The position numbers were made by a program, and so were the translations under genes. Source: Christensenella sp. UBA4247 (GTDB taxonomy: Bacteria; Bacillota; Clostridia; Christensenellales; CAG-1252). Taken from it: a stretch of DNA of 5,572 nucleotides. Location of the stretch: positions 1-5,572 of the forward strand of contig DGWX01000057.1 in the NCBI GenBank assembly GCA_002395405.1, written 5' to 3'. The number at the start of each line of letters is the position of its first letter. The stretch's first letter is position 1. Of this stretch, positions 1-5,464 are shown piece after piece. A model generated the notes under the pieces. The model did not search any database. It worked only from the letters and a program-made list of their open reading frames with translations, and was not told the origin of the DNA.

Positions 1-264
1 CACAATTTTGCCGATCAGATAAAAAGGAGTGCGACCAGCGTTGCGGCAAATATCGCCGAAGCAGGTCACCCTCAAAGTCGCGCAGATATGATCTCCAAGT
101 TTGAAATCGCATTAAAAGAAGCATTTGAAACAGGACGTTGGCTGCAAATGTTAAAAGATGCAGCGCTCATTGACGAGAATACATTTTCAACAATTGATAA
201 AAAATGCACTAAAATTCGTGTTTTGCTTATAGCATCTATCCGCACACTCAAATCAAAAGTTTGA
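1..264 (+). CDS. Four-helix-bundle (S23 / IVS-protein family) protein, 3' part
   Basis: The window opens inside this reading frame, which runs 87 codons to a TGA at 262-264; the N-terminus lies outside. The visible protein begins HNFADQIKRSATSVAANIAE and continues with an ALKEAFETGRWLQML segment. Together these are the signature of the four-helix-bundle family first described as 23S rRNA intervening-sequence proteins (S23, TIGR02436-like). The whole visible part is helical and amphipathic, without catalytic residues. Family members are small (about 115-130 residues), so roughly the first 30-40 residues are missing. They are thought to bind nucleic acid; the related Avd protein is an accessory factor of diversity-generating retroelements, but no reverse transcriptase or template repeat is visible here. 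The flanking DNA is not rRNA, so this is a free-standing chromosomal copy. Its precise role is unknown. The family call is secure. Confidence 0.88.
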   Translation, partial: HNFADQIKRSATSVAANIAEAGHPQSRADMISKFEIALKEAFETGRWLQMLKDAALIDENTFSTIDKKCTKIRVLLIASIRTLKSKV

Positions 265-267
265 TTT
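250..267 (+). terminator. AT-rich hairpin at the end of the four-helix-bundle gene
   Basis: AAATCAAA (250-257) and TTTGATTT (260-267) form a perfect 8-bp inverted repeat around a 2-base centre, overlapping the stop codon. One extra T follows, then mixed sequence. The stem is nearly all A-T and the T-run is short, so it is at best a weak terminator. It is the only candidate between this gene and the next promoter. Confidence 0.35.
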
Positions 268-416
268 TCATTATTCGCAAGAGTAGCAGCATTTGATTTT
301 TAAAATTCTTGGACAAAGTCTATTCGTTTTATAGCTGTCATTTTGCAGTTTTTCAGATCCGATTGGATTTAAACTAACGACGTCACATTGTATCTTCTAA
401 CACATTGTTTGGGCTA

Positions 417-445
417 TTGAATCTATCTTTGAAAAATGATATAAT
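417..445 (+). promoter_or_regulatory. Sigma-A-type promoter of the DUF262 nuclease gene
   Basis: The -35 box is TTGAAT at 417-422 and the -10 box is a perfect TATAAT at 440-445, separated by 17 bases. Transcription would start near 452, giving a leader of only about 24 bases. The ribosome binding site AGGAGA (465-470) sits 5 bases before the ATG at 476. The gene therefore has its own promoter and need not rely on the upstream gene. No operator-like inverted repeat is evident around the boxes. Confidence 0.75.
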
Positions 446-475
446 TATCAATATCGCTATCTACAGGAGAAAAAT

Positions 476-2296
476 ATGTCGTTTTATAAAGTTGAAGAGT
501 GGACAATTCGCGATGTAGCAAAAGCATTTAAGGAAAGATCCGGAGATGATTCTCATCGGAAAGTAACAATCCCAGTTTTTCAAAGGGGGTTAAGATGGAG
601 TAAGAGCCAAAGGAATAGGTTTATTGATTCTATTAGTAAGGGCTATCCTTTTGGGTCATTACTTTTTGCGCAGACCAATGAGATTAATGTTTTTTCAGTA
701 GTAGATGGCTTACAACGAGGATCTACTGTTTGTGATTATATCTATAATCCGTTATCGAATATCGAAAGAATCGACGAGAACACGTTGGATGCCATTCGAA
801 GAGTTTTATTTCCTGAAGCCGAGAATAAGTCTATTAATAAAGTTATTGGCAGATTGATTTTGGACTATTACAAGGAAAAGCAAAATTTTGATAACATTGA
901 TTTGTTTAAACTTGCTAGGACTATTTTTAAAGAGTTTCCGAATCTAGAATCGGAAATGGAGGCAACTGAAAAAATATACGATATTCTTTCAACTGAAATA
1001 AAAAGCGTAAAAGATCAGTATAACAAGGTTTGTTCTGCCGCGGTTCCAATAGTTGTCTATTCCGGCCCGCAAGAATTGCTGTGTGAGATTTTTAATCTTA
1101 TTAATACAGAAGGGATTCCATTAAACGACTATGAAATATATGCGGCAGTTTGGAGTCAAAAAAAATACAAAATTAATTGTAAAGAAATTGTTGATAAGGT
1201 TATCAATAAATATTTGGTTTTACTAGAGAAGGATTTCACCTTGAAGGATTTTAGTATTGAAGACATCAAAATAACTCAAGAGTTAAGCGCCTTCGAGTAC
1301 TTGTTTGGATTGGGAAAATACTGGAATGAAAGGTATGAATGTCTAAAAGTTGAAACAACTGCAAAAGATGATGAAATAAACGAAATCAGTTTTGAGATAG
1401 TAGATGCTTGTATAAACGATTCTGATAATGTTGCGAACTTGGATAAAAGCCTTTCGAAACTAAACATAAACAAATTACAGAAAAGAATAGAAGAAGCTAT
1501 ACAGTTTGTGAATGATTCAATTGCTGTAGTTTCTCAGTTTAAGGGTAATAAAAGGAAGTTTAATGTATTACATTCAAAATATCAAATAATATCATTGATT
1601 GCAAATACCTTTAGAGAAATGTATGATGTCCAAAATCTAGACACACTGCGGGCAACATGGAATGACAGAAAAAAATCTTTTGACAAGCTTTTGCTCAGCC
1701 ATTATGTAGCAGATATCGTTGGGAATTATTGGCATGATGGTGGGGGTGGCAAGGTTTATTCTTCTATTAATGAAAAGAGATATTTAGAAGTAATATCTAA
1801 ACAAAGATGGGAATCATTAATTGACAATTATTATCAATCCCAACTTTCAAACAAACAAAATGAGAGGTTTACCAATCCAACGAATTCAGATTCGGTTATC
1901 TTGAACTGTATTTACATGGATTTGTTTACAGCTAAGGATCAATTATCAACAAAAAGATTTGATATCGAGCATTTGGCTACAAAAGAAAAGATGAGATTGT
2001 TGCTAAAAGATATGGATGGGTTAAAACTCCCCGTAAGTTGTTTGGCAAATTATTGTTATTTACCAGAAGATGTTAATAGGGGTAAAAAAGAAAAGACCAT
2101 CTATGAGGCAACTGGATTGTCATATTCAGTTGATGTAATTGAGAAAAAGTTTAGTTTTACAAAAGAATCAGACTTTGAATGGCTCTACGCACGGTATAAC
2201 AAAAATGATGGATTAATATTGGAAACATATTATCTCGACTATTTGAACAAGCGTTTTAAAACCATAAGGGAAATGTTTCTGAAAGTTTTTTGTTGA
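476..2296 (+). CDS. DUF262 / HNH-like (GmrSD-type) single-chain nuclease, putative anti-phage defence
   Basis: This 606-residue protein has the two-part architecture of GmrSD-like enzymes. Residues 1-230 form a DUF262 domain: IPVFQRGLRW (32-41) is the family's QR..W segment, VDGLQR (76-81) the nucleotide-binding motif usually written DGQQR, and IFNLINTEGIPL (205-216) the family's IF..IN..G.PL segment. The middle (about 230-490) is helical and poorly conserved. Residues 495-541 look like a DUF1524/HNH nuclease core: FDIEH with His499, then ANYCYLPEDVN with Asn525 and Asn534, and basic residues Lys537, Lys538 and Lys540. Known relatives (GmrSD, SspE, BrxU) use DUF262 for nucleotide-dependent control and DUF1524 to cut modified or phage DNA. 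Here both lie in one soluble chain with no methylase beside it, suggesting a modification-dependent enzyme. The DNA is visibly more AT-rich than the downstream genes, consistent with transfer. The ATG follows AGGAGA at 5 bases. Family call firm; substrate unknown. Confidence 0.88.
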   Translation: MSFYKVEEWTIRDVAKAFKERSGDDSHRKVTIPVFQRGLRWSKSQRNRFIDSISKGYPFGSLLFAQTNEINVFSVVDGLQRGSTVCDYIYNPLSNIERIDENTLDAIRRVLFPEAENKSINKVIGRLILDYYKEKQNFDNIDLFKLARTIFKEFPNLESEMEATEKIYDILSTEIKSVKDQYNKVCSAAVPIVVYSGPQELLCEIFNLINTEGIPLNDYEIYAAVWSQKKYKINCKEIVDKVINKYLVLLEKDFTLKDFSIEDIKITQELSAFEYLFGLGKYWNERYECLKVETTAKDDEINEISFEIVDACINDSDNVANLDKSLSKLNINKLQKRIEEAIQFVNDSIAVVSQFKGNKRKFNVLHSKYQIISLIANTFREMYDVQNLDTLRATWNDRKKSFDKLLLSHYVADIVGNYWHDGGGGKVYSSINEKRYLEVISKQRWESLIDNYYQSQLSNKQNERFTNPTNSDSVILNCIYMDLFTAKDQLSTKRFDIEHLATKEKMRLLLKDMDGLKLPVSCLANYCYLPEDVNRGKKEKTIYEATGLSYSVDVIEKKFSFTKESDFEWLYARYNKNDGLILETYYLDYLNKRFKTIREMFLKVFC

Positions 2297-2306
2297 TACT
2301 GTAGCA

Positions 2307-2522
2307 ATGAATGTGATGAAAGAATATGACAGAGTAAAAGTGATCCGCGATTCGGAGAGATACAAGAAGGCGGGGATATTGATGGGAATGATCGGGACGA
2401 TCCTCGACCCACGAAAGATTGACGGCAGGTGGCTCGTGATCTTTTCGGACGAAAACGGGAACGACACCGCCGAAGATTCTATCTTGGAAAGCGATTTGGA
2501 AGTTGTGGATCAAAACAAGTGA
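2307..2522 (+). CDS. Small conserved protein, possible SH3-like barrel, 71 aa
   Basis: I do not recognise a named function. The 71-residue protein starts MNVMKEYDRVKVIRD and alternates short hydrophobic strands with turns: YDRVKVI (7-13), a K(A)GI..GMIGTIL stretch (21-33), RWLVIF (41-46) and a closing DLEVVD (63-68). This 'VKVI ... G..GTI ... W.V.F ... DLEVV' pattern resembles small SH3-like barrels such as DUF4926-type proteins. It has no signal peptide or membrane segment. The ATG at 2307 is 10 bases after the nuclease stop; GTG 2313 and ATG 2316 are in-frame alternatives, the last giving MKEYDRV. None has a clear Shine-Dalgarno, so translation may depend on coupling to the nuclease gene. 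Its base composition is closer to the minus-strand genes than to the AT-rich nuclease gene. Antisense frames here are less plausible because this one ends just before a terminator. Confidence 0.7.
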   Translation: MNVMKEYDRVKVIRDSERYKKAGILMGMIGTILDPRKIDGRWLVIFSDENGNDTAEDSILESDLEVVDQNK

Positions 2523-2555
2523 CAGCTTTTTTGTAAGTGTAAGCCAAACAAAAAC

Positions 2556-2598
2556 AATACGAACCAAGGTGAAGAACCGCGGCTCGTATTATTTTTAT
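2556..2598 (+). terminator. Rho-independent terminator after the 71-aa gene
   Basis: AATACGAACC (2556-2565) pairs with GGCTCGTATT (2581-2590) with one A-C mismatch. A small GGT/ACC inner stem lies within the loop, and ATTTTTAT follows directly. Its position 33 bases after the stop codon at 2520-2522 fits the end of the nuclease/71-aa transcription unit. Confidence 0.75.
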
Positions 2599-2737
2599 CC
2601 GAGATAGATTCGGAATCGTGATCGACAATGTGGGAACGCCCAAGAATGGATCTTACGATCCGTTCCCTTAAATCGTCTCTTGTAAGTATCCTTATTTATT
2701 ACGATAAAATTGCAGTTACGGCCTTATTAAAAAACCG
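2599..2737. other. Non-coding convergent gap with an inverted-repeat structure
   Basis: No credible gene is visible on either strand between the two converging transcription units (2523-2867, about 345 bases). Besides the terminators listed separately, this part holds a compact inverted repeat. GGGAAC (2632-2637) pairs with GTTCCC (2662-2667), and inside it GGATC (2648-2652) pairs with GATCC (2657-2661) around TTAC. GAGA..GATT (2601-2610) can also pair with AATC.TCTC (about 2671-2679). No T-run follows, so it is not an intrinsic terminator. GATTCGGAATC (2607-2617) is a separate short palindrome. Function unknown. Confidence 0.4.
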
Positions 2738-2760
2738 AAAAAACTCTCCGAGGCGTAGAG
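2738..2760 (-). terminator. Second, downstream terminator of the minus-strand operon
   Basis: Read on the minus strand, CTCTACG, a CCT loop and CGGAGAG form a 7-position stem (one A-G mismatch) from 2760 to 2744, followed at once by six T residues (2743-2738). It lies about 55 bases beyond the first terminator and would catch readthrough from the tetR unit. Confidence 0.6.
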
Positions 2761-2815
2761 AAAAAGAAATTTACGGCAAGCGCGGCTTTTGATTCGGGGG
2801 AAGGGCAAAGGGGCG

Positions 2816-2856
2816 AAAAAAAAGAAGTTCTCGCTTTTCGGGAGCTTCTCTTTTTT
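2816..2856 (-). terminator. Terminator after the TetR gene, probably bidirectional
   Basis: GAAGTTCTC (2824-2832) and GGGAGCTTC (2840-2848) form a 9-position stem around a 7-base loop. On the minus strand the stem has two mismatches and is followed by eight T residues (2823-2816). On the plus strand the same positions are G-U wobbles and a T-run follows at 2851-2856. The hairpin lies 20 bases past the tetR stop (2868-2870), between converging genes, so it may end transcription from both sides. Confidence 0.7.
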
Positions 2857-2867
2857 CGCGCGTTTTT

Positions 2868-3452
2868 TTACTCTTTTCTTTCGTTCTCGATCGAATCGGC
2901 AAAGGTGTTCTTCTCGATCAAGGACGCAACGCGCTCGATTTCGTCCGCGCAATCGCGCTTGATCCATTCGTTTACGATGCCTTTCGCGCCTTGCGTGTAA
3001 AAAGCCAGCACGTATTTTTTATCCTTTTCCGGAACGCCGAAATGCGTCAGCGCGGCGTCGAAAATGCGTTCGTACATTGCCTGAAACGCTTTGTCGTTTT
3101 GGAAAAGTTGCGGCTTTTCGTGTATGAGTTTATATACTTTCAGGTTCTTGCGAATAAATTCCAAATAGGGGATCAGATATTTGCTTTTCGTAAGGACGCT
3201 CGACGTCGCGTCGTTTTTATCCGGAAGGGCGCTGAATGAGGAGAGAAACTTTTCGTTCAATCGTTCGGTCGTCTCCTCTAAAAGATCGTCCATGGACTCG
3301 TAATGCAGATAAAAGGTGGAACGGTTGACGCCCGCTTTTTCGCAGAGTTCTTTGACCGTTATAAATTCGTAATCTTTCTTTTCCAAAAGGAGAAGGAGCG
3401 CTTCGTCCATAAGGGAAGCCGTATAGAAATATTTACTTTCTTGCTTGTTCAC
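2868..3452 (-). CDS. TetR/AcrR-family transcriptional regulator
   Basis: This 194-residue protein is of normal length for the family. The N-terminal DNA-binding domain spans about residues 8-60; the helix-turn-helix is FITVKELCEKAGVNRSTFYLHY (30-51), followed by ESMDDLLEE, the standard TetR_N ending. The rest is the helical ligand/dimer domain. It includes a GIVNEWIKRDC segment (158-168), as in the DhaS/YfiR-type C-terminal domains of Bacillota, so the ligand cannot be inferred. The start is GTG (3450-3452), chosen because AGGAG (3462-3466) lies 9 bases upstream and MNKQESKYFY matches the usual leader of such proteins. The gene follows the two-TM membrane protein gene with about 20 bases between stop and start, so the two are probably one operon that this regulator controls. 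Two terminators follow. Family call is secure; target genes are inferred. Confidence 0.92.
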   Translation of the reverse strand: MNKQESKYFYTASLMDEALLLLLEKKDYEFITVKELCEKAGVNRSTFYLHYESMDDLLEETTERLNEKFLSSFSALPDKNDATSSVLTKSKYLIPYLEFIRKNLKVYKLIHEKPQLFQNDKAFQAMYERIFDAALTHFGVPEKDKKYVLAFYTQGAKGIVNEWIKRDCADEIERVASLIEKNTFADSIENERKE

Positions 3453-3472
3453 GTGGGCGCGCTCCTTTGCTT

Positions 3473-3829
3473 TTATTCTTCGTCCGAGATTTCTTTTGCA
3501 AGGCGAATGACGTCGGCTGCGTACTTTCTTTTGCGTTTTTCCGAGACTTTTTTATAGATCGGGTAATTGATCGCCACACCGACGATCCCGATCGCTCCCG
3601 CAACGTAAGAGAGGACGTTTTGCCAAAGGGCTCCGTTTCCGATCGCTTTGAGCAGTACGGCCATTCCCGCGCCGAACAAAAGCGTTGCAACGATCCCGAT
3701 TGTATAGGCGAGGATCTCCGCCGGTCTTTTGACTTTTGCGTCGAGCTTTTTCAGCGCGACCGTTTTACTCGTTTGTTTTTGCGCGTATTCGCTTGCGATT
3801 TTTTCCGCGTAGGTTTTATCCGTATTCAT
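3473..3829 (-). CDS. Small membrane protein with two TM segments, 118 aa
   Basis: The function is not recognised. Residues 1-38 are charged and helical (MNTDKTYAEKIASEYAQKQT at the N-terminus, then KTVALKKLDAKVKRPAE). Two hydrophobic segments follow at about 39-61 (rich in Gly and Ala) and 71-92, ending in INYPIYKKVSEKRKRKYA. The C-terminus (93-118) is charged, so both ends probably face the cytoplasm. I recall closely similar small proteins beside TetR regulators in Clostridia, some carrying the doubtful automatic name 'dihydropteridine reductase'; nothing here supports an enzyme. The ATG at 3827-3829 follows a near-perfect AAGGAGG (3838-3844) at 8 bases. The gene precedes tetR by about 20 bases in the same direction, suggesting co-transcription and perhaps repression by that regulator. 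Confidence 0.85.
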   Translation of the reverse strand: MNTDKTYAEKIASEYAQKQTSKTVALKKLDAKVKRPAEILAYTIGIVATLLFGAGMAVLLKAIGNGALWQNVLSYVAGAIGIVGVAINYPIYKKVSEKRKRKYAADVIRLAKEISDEE

Positions 3830-3859
3830 TTTCGGATCCTCCTTTTCTTTGATGCTTTC

Positions 3860-3888
3860 AGTTTAACAAAGATAGGAGGGAAAACGAA
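3860..3888 (-). promoter_or_regulatory. Weak candidate promoter for the two-TM protein / tetR unit
   Basis: On the minus strand, TAAACT (3865-3860) lies 17 bases after TTCGTT (3888-3883). The -10 box matches consensus at 4 of 6 positions and the -35 box poorly. It is the best-spaced pair between the upstream hairpin (3894-3925) and the ribosome binding site at 3838-3844. A regulated or activated promoter could look like this. No convincing TetR operator palindrome is visible. Confidence 0.3.
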
Positions 3889-3893
3889 CGACA

Positions 3894-3925
3894 AAGAGCG
3901 CCGAAAGTGTTGATTTCGCGCTCTT
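3894..3925 (-). terminator. Strong hairpin after the six-TM gene, probable terminator
   Basis: AAGAGCG (3894-3900) pairs with CGCTCTT (3919-3925), and CGAAA/TTTCG continue the stem after one bulged base, giving about 12 base pairs around a 7-base loop. It begins inside the stop codon of the six-TM gene. On the minus strand the stem is followed by TTTGTCGTTCGTTTT, a broken U-tract, so termination may be partial. It separates the acyltransferase/six-TM pair from the two-TM/tetR pair. Confidence 0.55.
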
Positions 3926-4574
3926 ACGCCTTTTTCTTTTCGGAAAGATCTTCGCGAAGCAAGCGGGCGAAGGAAAGGATCGAGATCGCAGCGCTTACCA
4001 GAACGGCGACAAGGCTCGTAATCGAGCAAAGGATCCGCATCGTATCGTCGATTTCTCCGCTTGAAACGAGGATCAAGGTGTTTTGAAGCGTTAAAACGGA
4101 CATAATGGCGTCGAGCAGGTCGAAGGTAACGGCTTGCCGCATTCCGATCTTCGCGCGTACGCGATTCTTTTTATACGACGCGATCGCCGTCGTTATTTTA
4201 TACACGGTGTAAACCGCAATGGCGATGGCGGGAATCATACCGAGCGAGACGGGGCGCTCGTTTCGGATCATCAAACCGACGGGGGTCAGCATCGCGAGAT
4301 TCGTAAAAAGAAGGATCGCCGCGTTGACGTAGTAAACGGTTTTCGATTTTTCGGGCGCGGTTTCTTTTTTCAGCAGTTCGTCTTTTTCTCGGAGCAGGAG
4401 CAAGACGCGAACGATGGTCAAAAGCAGGCAAAACGCCGCCATGCTCCCGTGCCAAAGCGAATGGCGGAAAATGCCGAGAAATCCGTAATAAACGGAGAAA
4501 CCGAGGTTGAGTGCGGCGCTGATCGTCCAAGAGAGAAAGACGCGCGTTTTTTCGTCGGGTTTTTTGAAAGTCAA
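3924..4574 (-). CDS. Six-TM integral membrane protein of unknown function, 216 aa
   Basis: No named function is recognised. The protein has six predicted hydrophobic segments at roughly residues 13-35, 42-62, 79-103, 109-133, 147-171 and 181-205, with charged loops REKDELLKKE (62-71) and SYKKNRVRAK (133-142) and a basic tail SEKKKA. Both ends are probably cytoplasmic. Features recalled from similar uncharacterised Clostridia proteins are GFLGIFRHSLWHGSMA (31-46), AVYTVYKITTAI (120-131) and a MSVLTLQNTLI stretch (158-168). No transporter or enzyme motif is visible. The start is TTG (4572-4574), supported by AAAGGAG (4583-4589) 8 bases upstream. The gene lies 18 bases after the acyltransferase stop in the same direction, and its ribosome binding site fills that gap, so the two are likely one operon. 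A role in modifying or moving an envelope component with the acyltransferase is only a guess. Confidence 0.85.
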   Translation of the reverse strand: MTFKKPDEKTRVFLSWTISAALNLGFSVYYGFLGIFRHSLWHGSMAAFCLLLTIVRVLLLLREKDELLKKETAPEKSKTVYYVNAAILLFTNLAMLTPVGLMIRNERPVSLGMIPAIAIAVYTVYKITTAIASYKKNRVRAKIGMRQAVTFDLLDAIMSVLTLQNTLILVSSGEIDDTMRILCSITSLVAVLVSAAISILSFARLLREDLSEKKKA

Positions 4575-4592
4575 ATCGCTTTCTCCTTTCTT

Positions 4593-5336
4593 TTATGGTT
4601 TTTTGACCTGAAAAAGCCCGTCTTTCATCATATATTGATTGTAAACGGCGGGATCGTCCGAGATCGTTTCGCGCTGTCTCTTTTGCTTGGCGGGGACGCC
4701 GGATACCAGCGTATAGGCGGGAACGTCTTTGGTTACGATCGCGCCCGTTGCCACGATCGCGCCTTTTCGGACGGTTACGCCCGGCAGAACGGTGCAATTG
4801 GTATAGAGCTTGGCGAAGTCTTCGATCGTTACTTTTTGATACGTTCGAACGAGGTGATCGGTTTCGCTGTGGTTATGCGAAAAAATCTTAACGTACTCGG
4901 TCAGCATTGCGAAATCGCCGAAAGAAACGCCTCCTTTCGCGTCGATATAGCAGCCCATATTCCAGCTTACGTTTTCCCCGACTTCGATCCTGTGACCGAA
5001 GTTAAAGCGGCAGCCTTCCGCCGCTACGAATCCCTCTCCGCACTTCTTGAAAAGTTTCTTCGCGATCGCTTGGCGCAAGGGGACGGCAAGGGAGCAGTCC
5101 GCTCCGTAAACCGAGCGGTCGAGAAGCTCCCAAAGCACGTGTAGATCGCGTTGTTCTTCGGTATAGGGGATCTCGTCCGAAAGGGGCATATAATCGCCCC
5201 ATAGGCGGTAAGATCGGAAAAAGGCTTCGTCCGTTTCGGGAAGAAGCAAGAGGGCGGCGGCTTCCTTCGCGCGGGTTGCCGTCAGCCCCTCGTTTACGAG
5301 GCGGACGAGGCGATCCAGCCTTTCCTGTTTGGTCAT
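4593..5336 (-). CDS. Hexapeptide-repeat (left-handed beta-helix) O-acyltransferase
   Basis: This protein probably moves an acetyl group from acetyl-CoA to a sugar or other hydroxyl acceptor in the cytoplasm, as in the maltose/galactoside acetyltransferase (Maa/LacA/WbbJ) group. The hexapeptide region spans about residues 102-217: repeats of the [IV]-G-[ED]-x type include IEVGENVSWNMGCYIDAKGG (117-136) and VSFGDFAML. The likely catalytic histidine lies in IFSHNHSE (151-158), His154 or His156. The closing coils TVLPGVTVRKGAIVATGAIV (182-201) and VSGVPAKQ (211-218) match the family's C-terminal end. At 247 residues it is longer than the usual 180-210. Residues 1-90 are helical and do not clearly match the classic Maa N-terminal domain, and the last 25 residues form a tail beyond the helix. 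The ATG (5334-5336) follows AAGGAG (5342-5347) at 5 bases. It is the first gene of the minus-strand run, and the acceptor is unknown. Confidence 0.88.
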   Translation of the reverse strand: MTKQERLDRLVRLVNEGLTATRAKEAAALLLLPETDEAFFRSYRLWGDYMPLSDEIPYTEEQRDLHVLWELLDRSVYGADCSLAVPLRQAIAKKLFKKCGEGFVAAEGCRFNFGHRIEVGENVSWNMGCYIDAKGGVSFGDFAMLTEYVKIFSHNHSETDHLVRTYQKVTIEDFAKLYTNCTVLPGVTVRKGAIVATGAIVTKDVPAYTLVSGVPAKQKRQRETISDDPAVYNQYMMKDGLFQVKKP

Positions 5337-5359
5337 AAGCGCTCCTTCGTTCGTTTTTT

Positions 5360-5371
5360 GCCCTTTCGGGC
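5360..5371 (-). other. GNRA-capped hairpin in the acyltransferase leader
   Basis: In the minus-strand transcript GCCC, GAAA and GGGC make a 4-bp all-GC stem with a GNRA tetraloop, followed by six A residues and then the ribosome binding site 12 bases further on. It lies between promoter and start codon. It is a stable fold but very short, and no regulatory role is shown. Confidence 0.4.
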
Positions 5372-5386
5372 GGAAGAACCACCGAT

Positions 5387-5415
5387 ATTATAAATATTAC
5401 GGCGCTGAAATGCAA
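5387..5415 (-). promoter_or_regulatory. Promoter of the acyltransferase operon
   Basis: On the minus strand a perfect TATAAT (5392-5387) lies 17 bases after TTGCAT (5415-5410). Transcription would begin near 5380, leaving a leader of about 44 bases that contains the GCCC-GAAA-GGGC hairpin. It diverges from the typA promoter, whose -35 box is 20 bases away. Confidence 0.7.
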
Positions 5416-5434
5416 GACGTATCGGGCAAATTGC

Positions 5435-5464
5435 TTGACGGCTCTTTTTTTGCGATAGTATAAT
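5435..5464 (+). promoter_or_regulatory. Promoter of typA
   Basis: TTGACG (5435-5440) matches the -35 consensus at 5 of 6 positions, and a perfect TATAAT (5459-5464) follows after 18 bases. Transcription would start near 5471, giving a leader of about 50 bases. That leader holds a GC-rich hairpin: CGCGC (5492-5496) with GCGCG (5501-5505) around CGAC. It lies just before the weak ribosome binding site AGAAGG (5510-5515). Confidence 0.75.

Noticed and set aside
1..264. Intervening sequence inside a 23S rRNA gene
   Set aside because: The family is named after such insertions, but the sequence after the gene has no rRNA character and leads to an ordinary promoter and coding gene.
2256..2567. Minus-strand open frames over the 71-aa gene and nuclease end
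   Set aside because: They run through the plus-strand terminator hairpin, have no ribosome binding site, and their translations show no ordered pattern, whereas the plus-strand 71-aa frame shows a barrel-like strand pattern.
3861..3871. 11-base match CTTTGTTAAAC shared by the region before the two-TM gene (minus strand) and the typA leader (5469-5479)
   Set aside because: Several matches of this length are expected by chance in a window of this size, the sequence is AT-rich, and its position relative to the two starts differs.
3855..3871. Imperfect palindrome CTTT...AAAG as a TetR operator
   Set aside because: Only the outer four bases of each side match; TetR operators normally have longer symmetric arms.
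4134..5144. Long plus-strand open frame of 336 codons
   Set aside because: It lies antisense to the acyltransferase and six-TM genes, which have recognisable families, membrane segments and good ribosome binding sites. Its own translation is an Arg/Phe/Asp-rich mixture without any domain.
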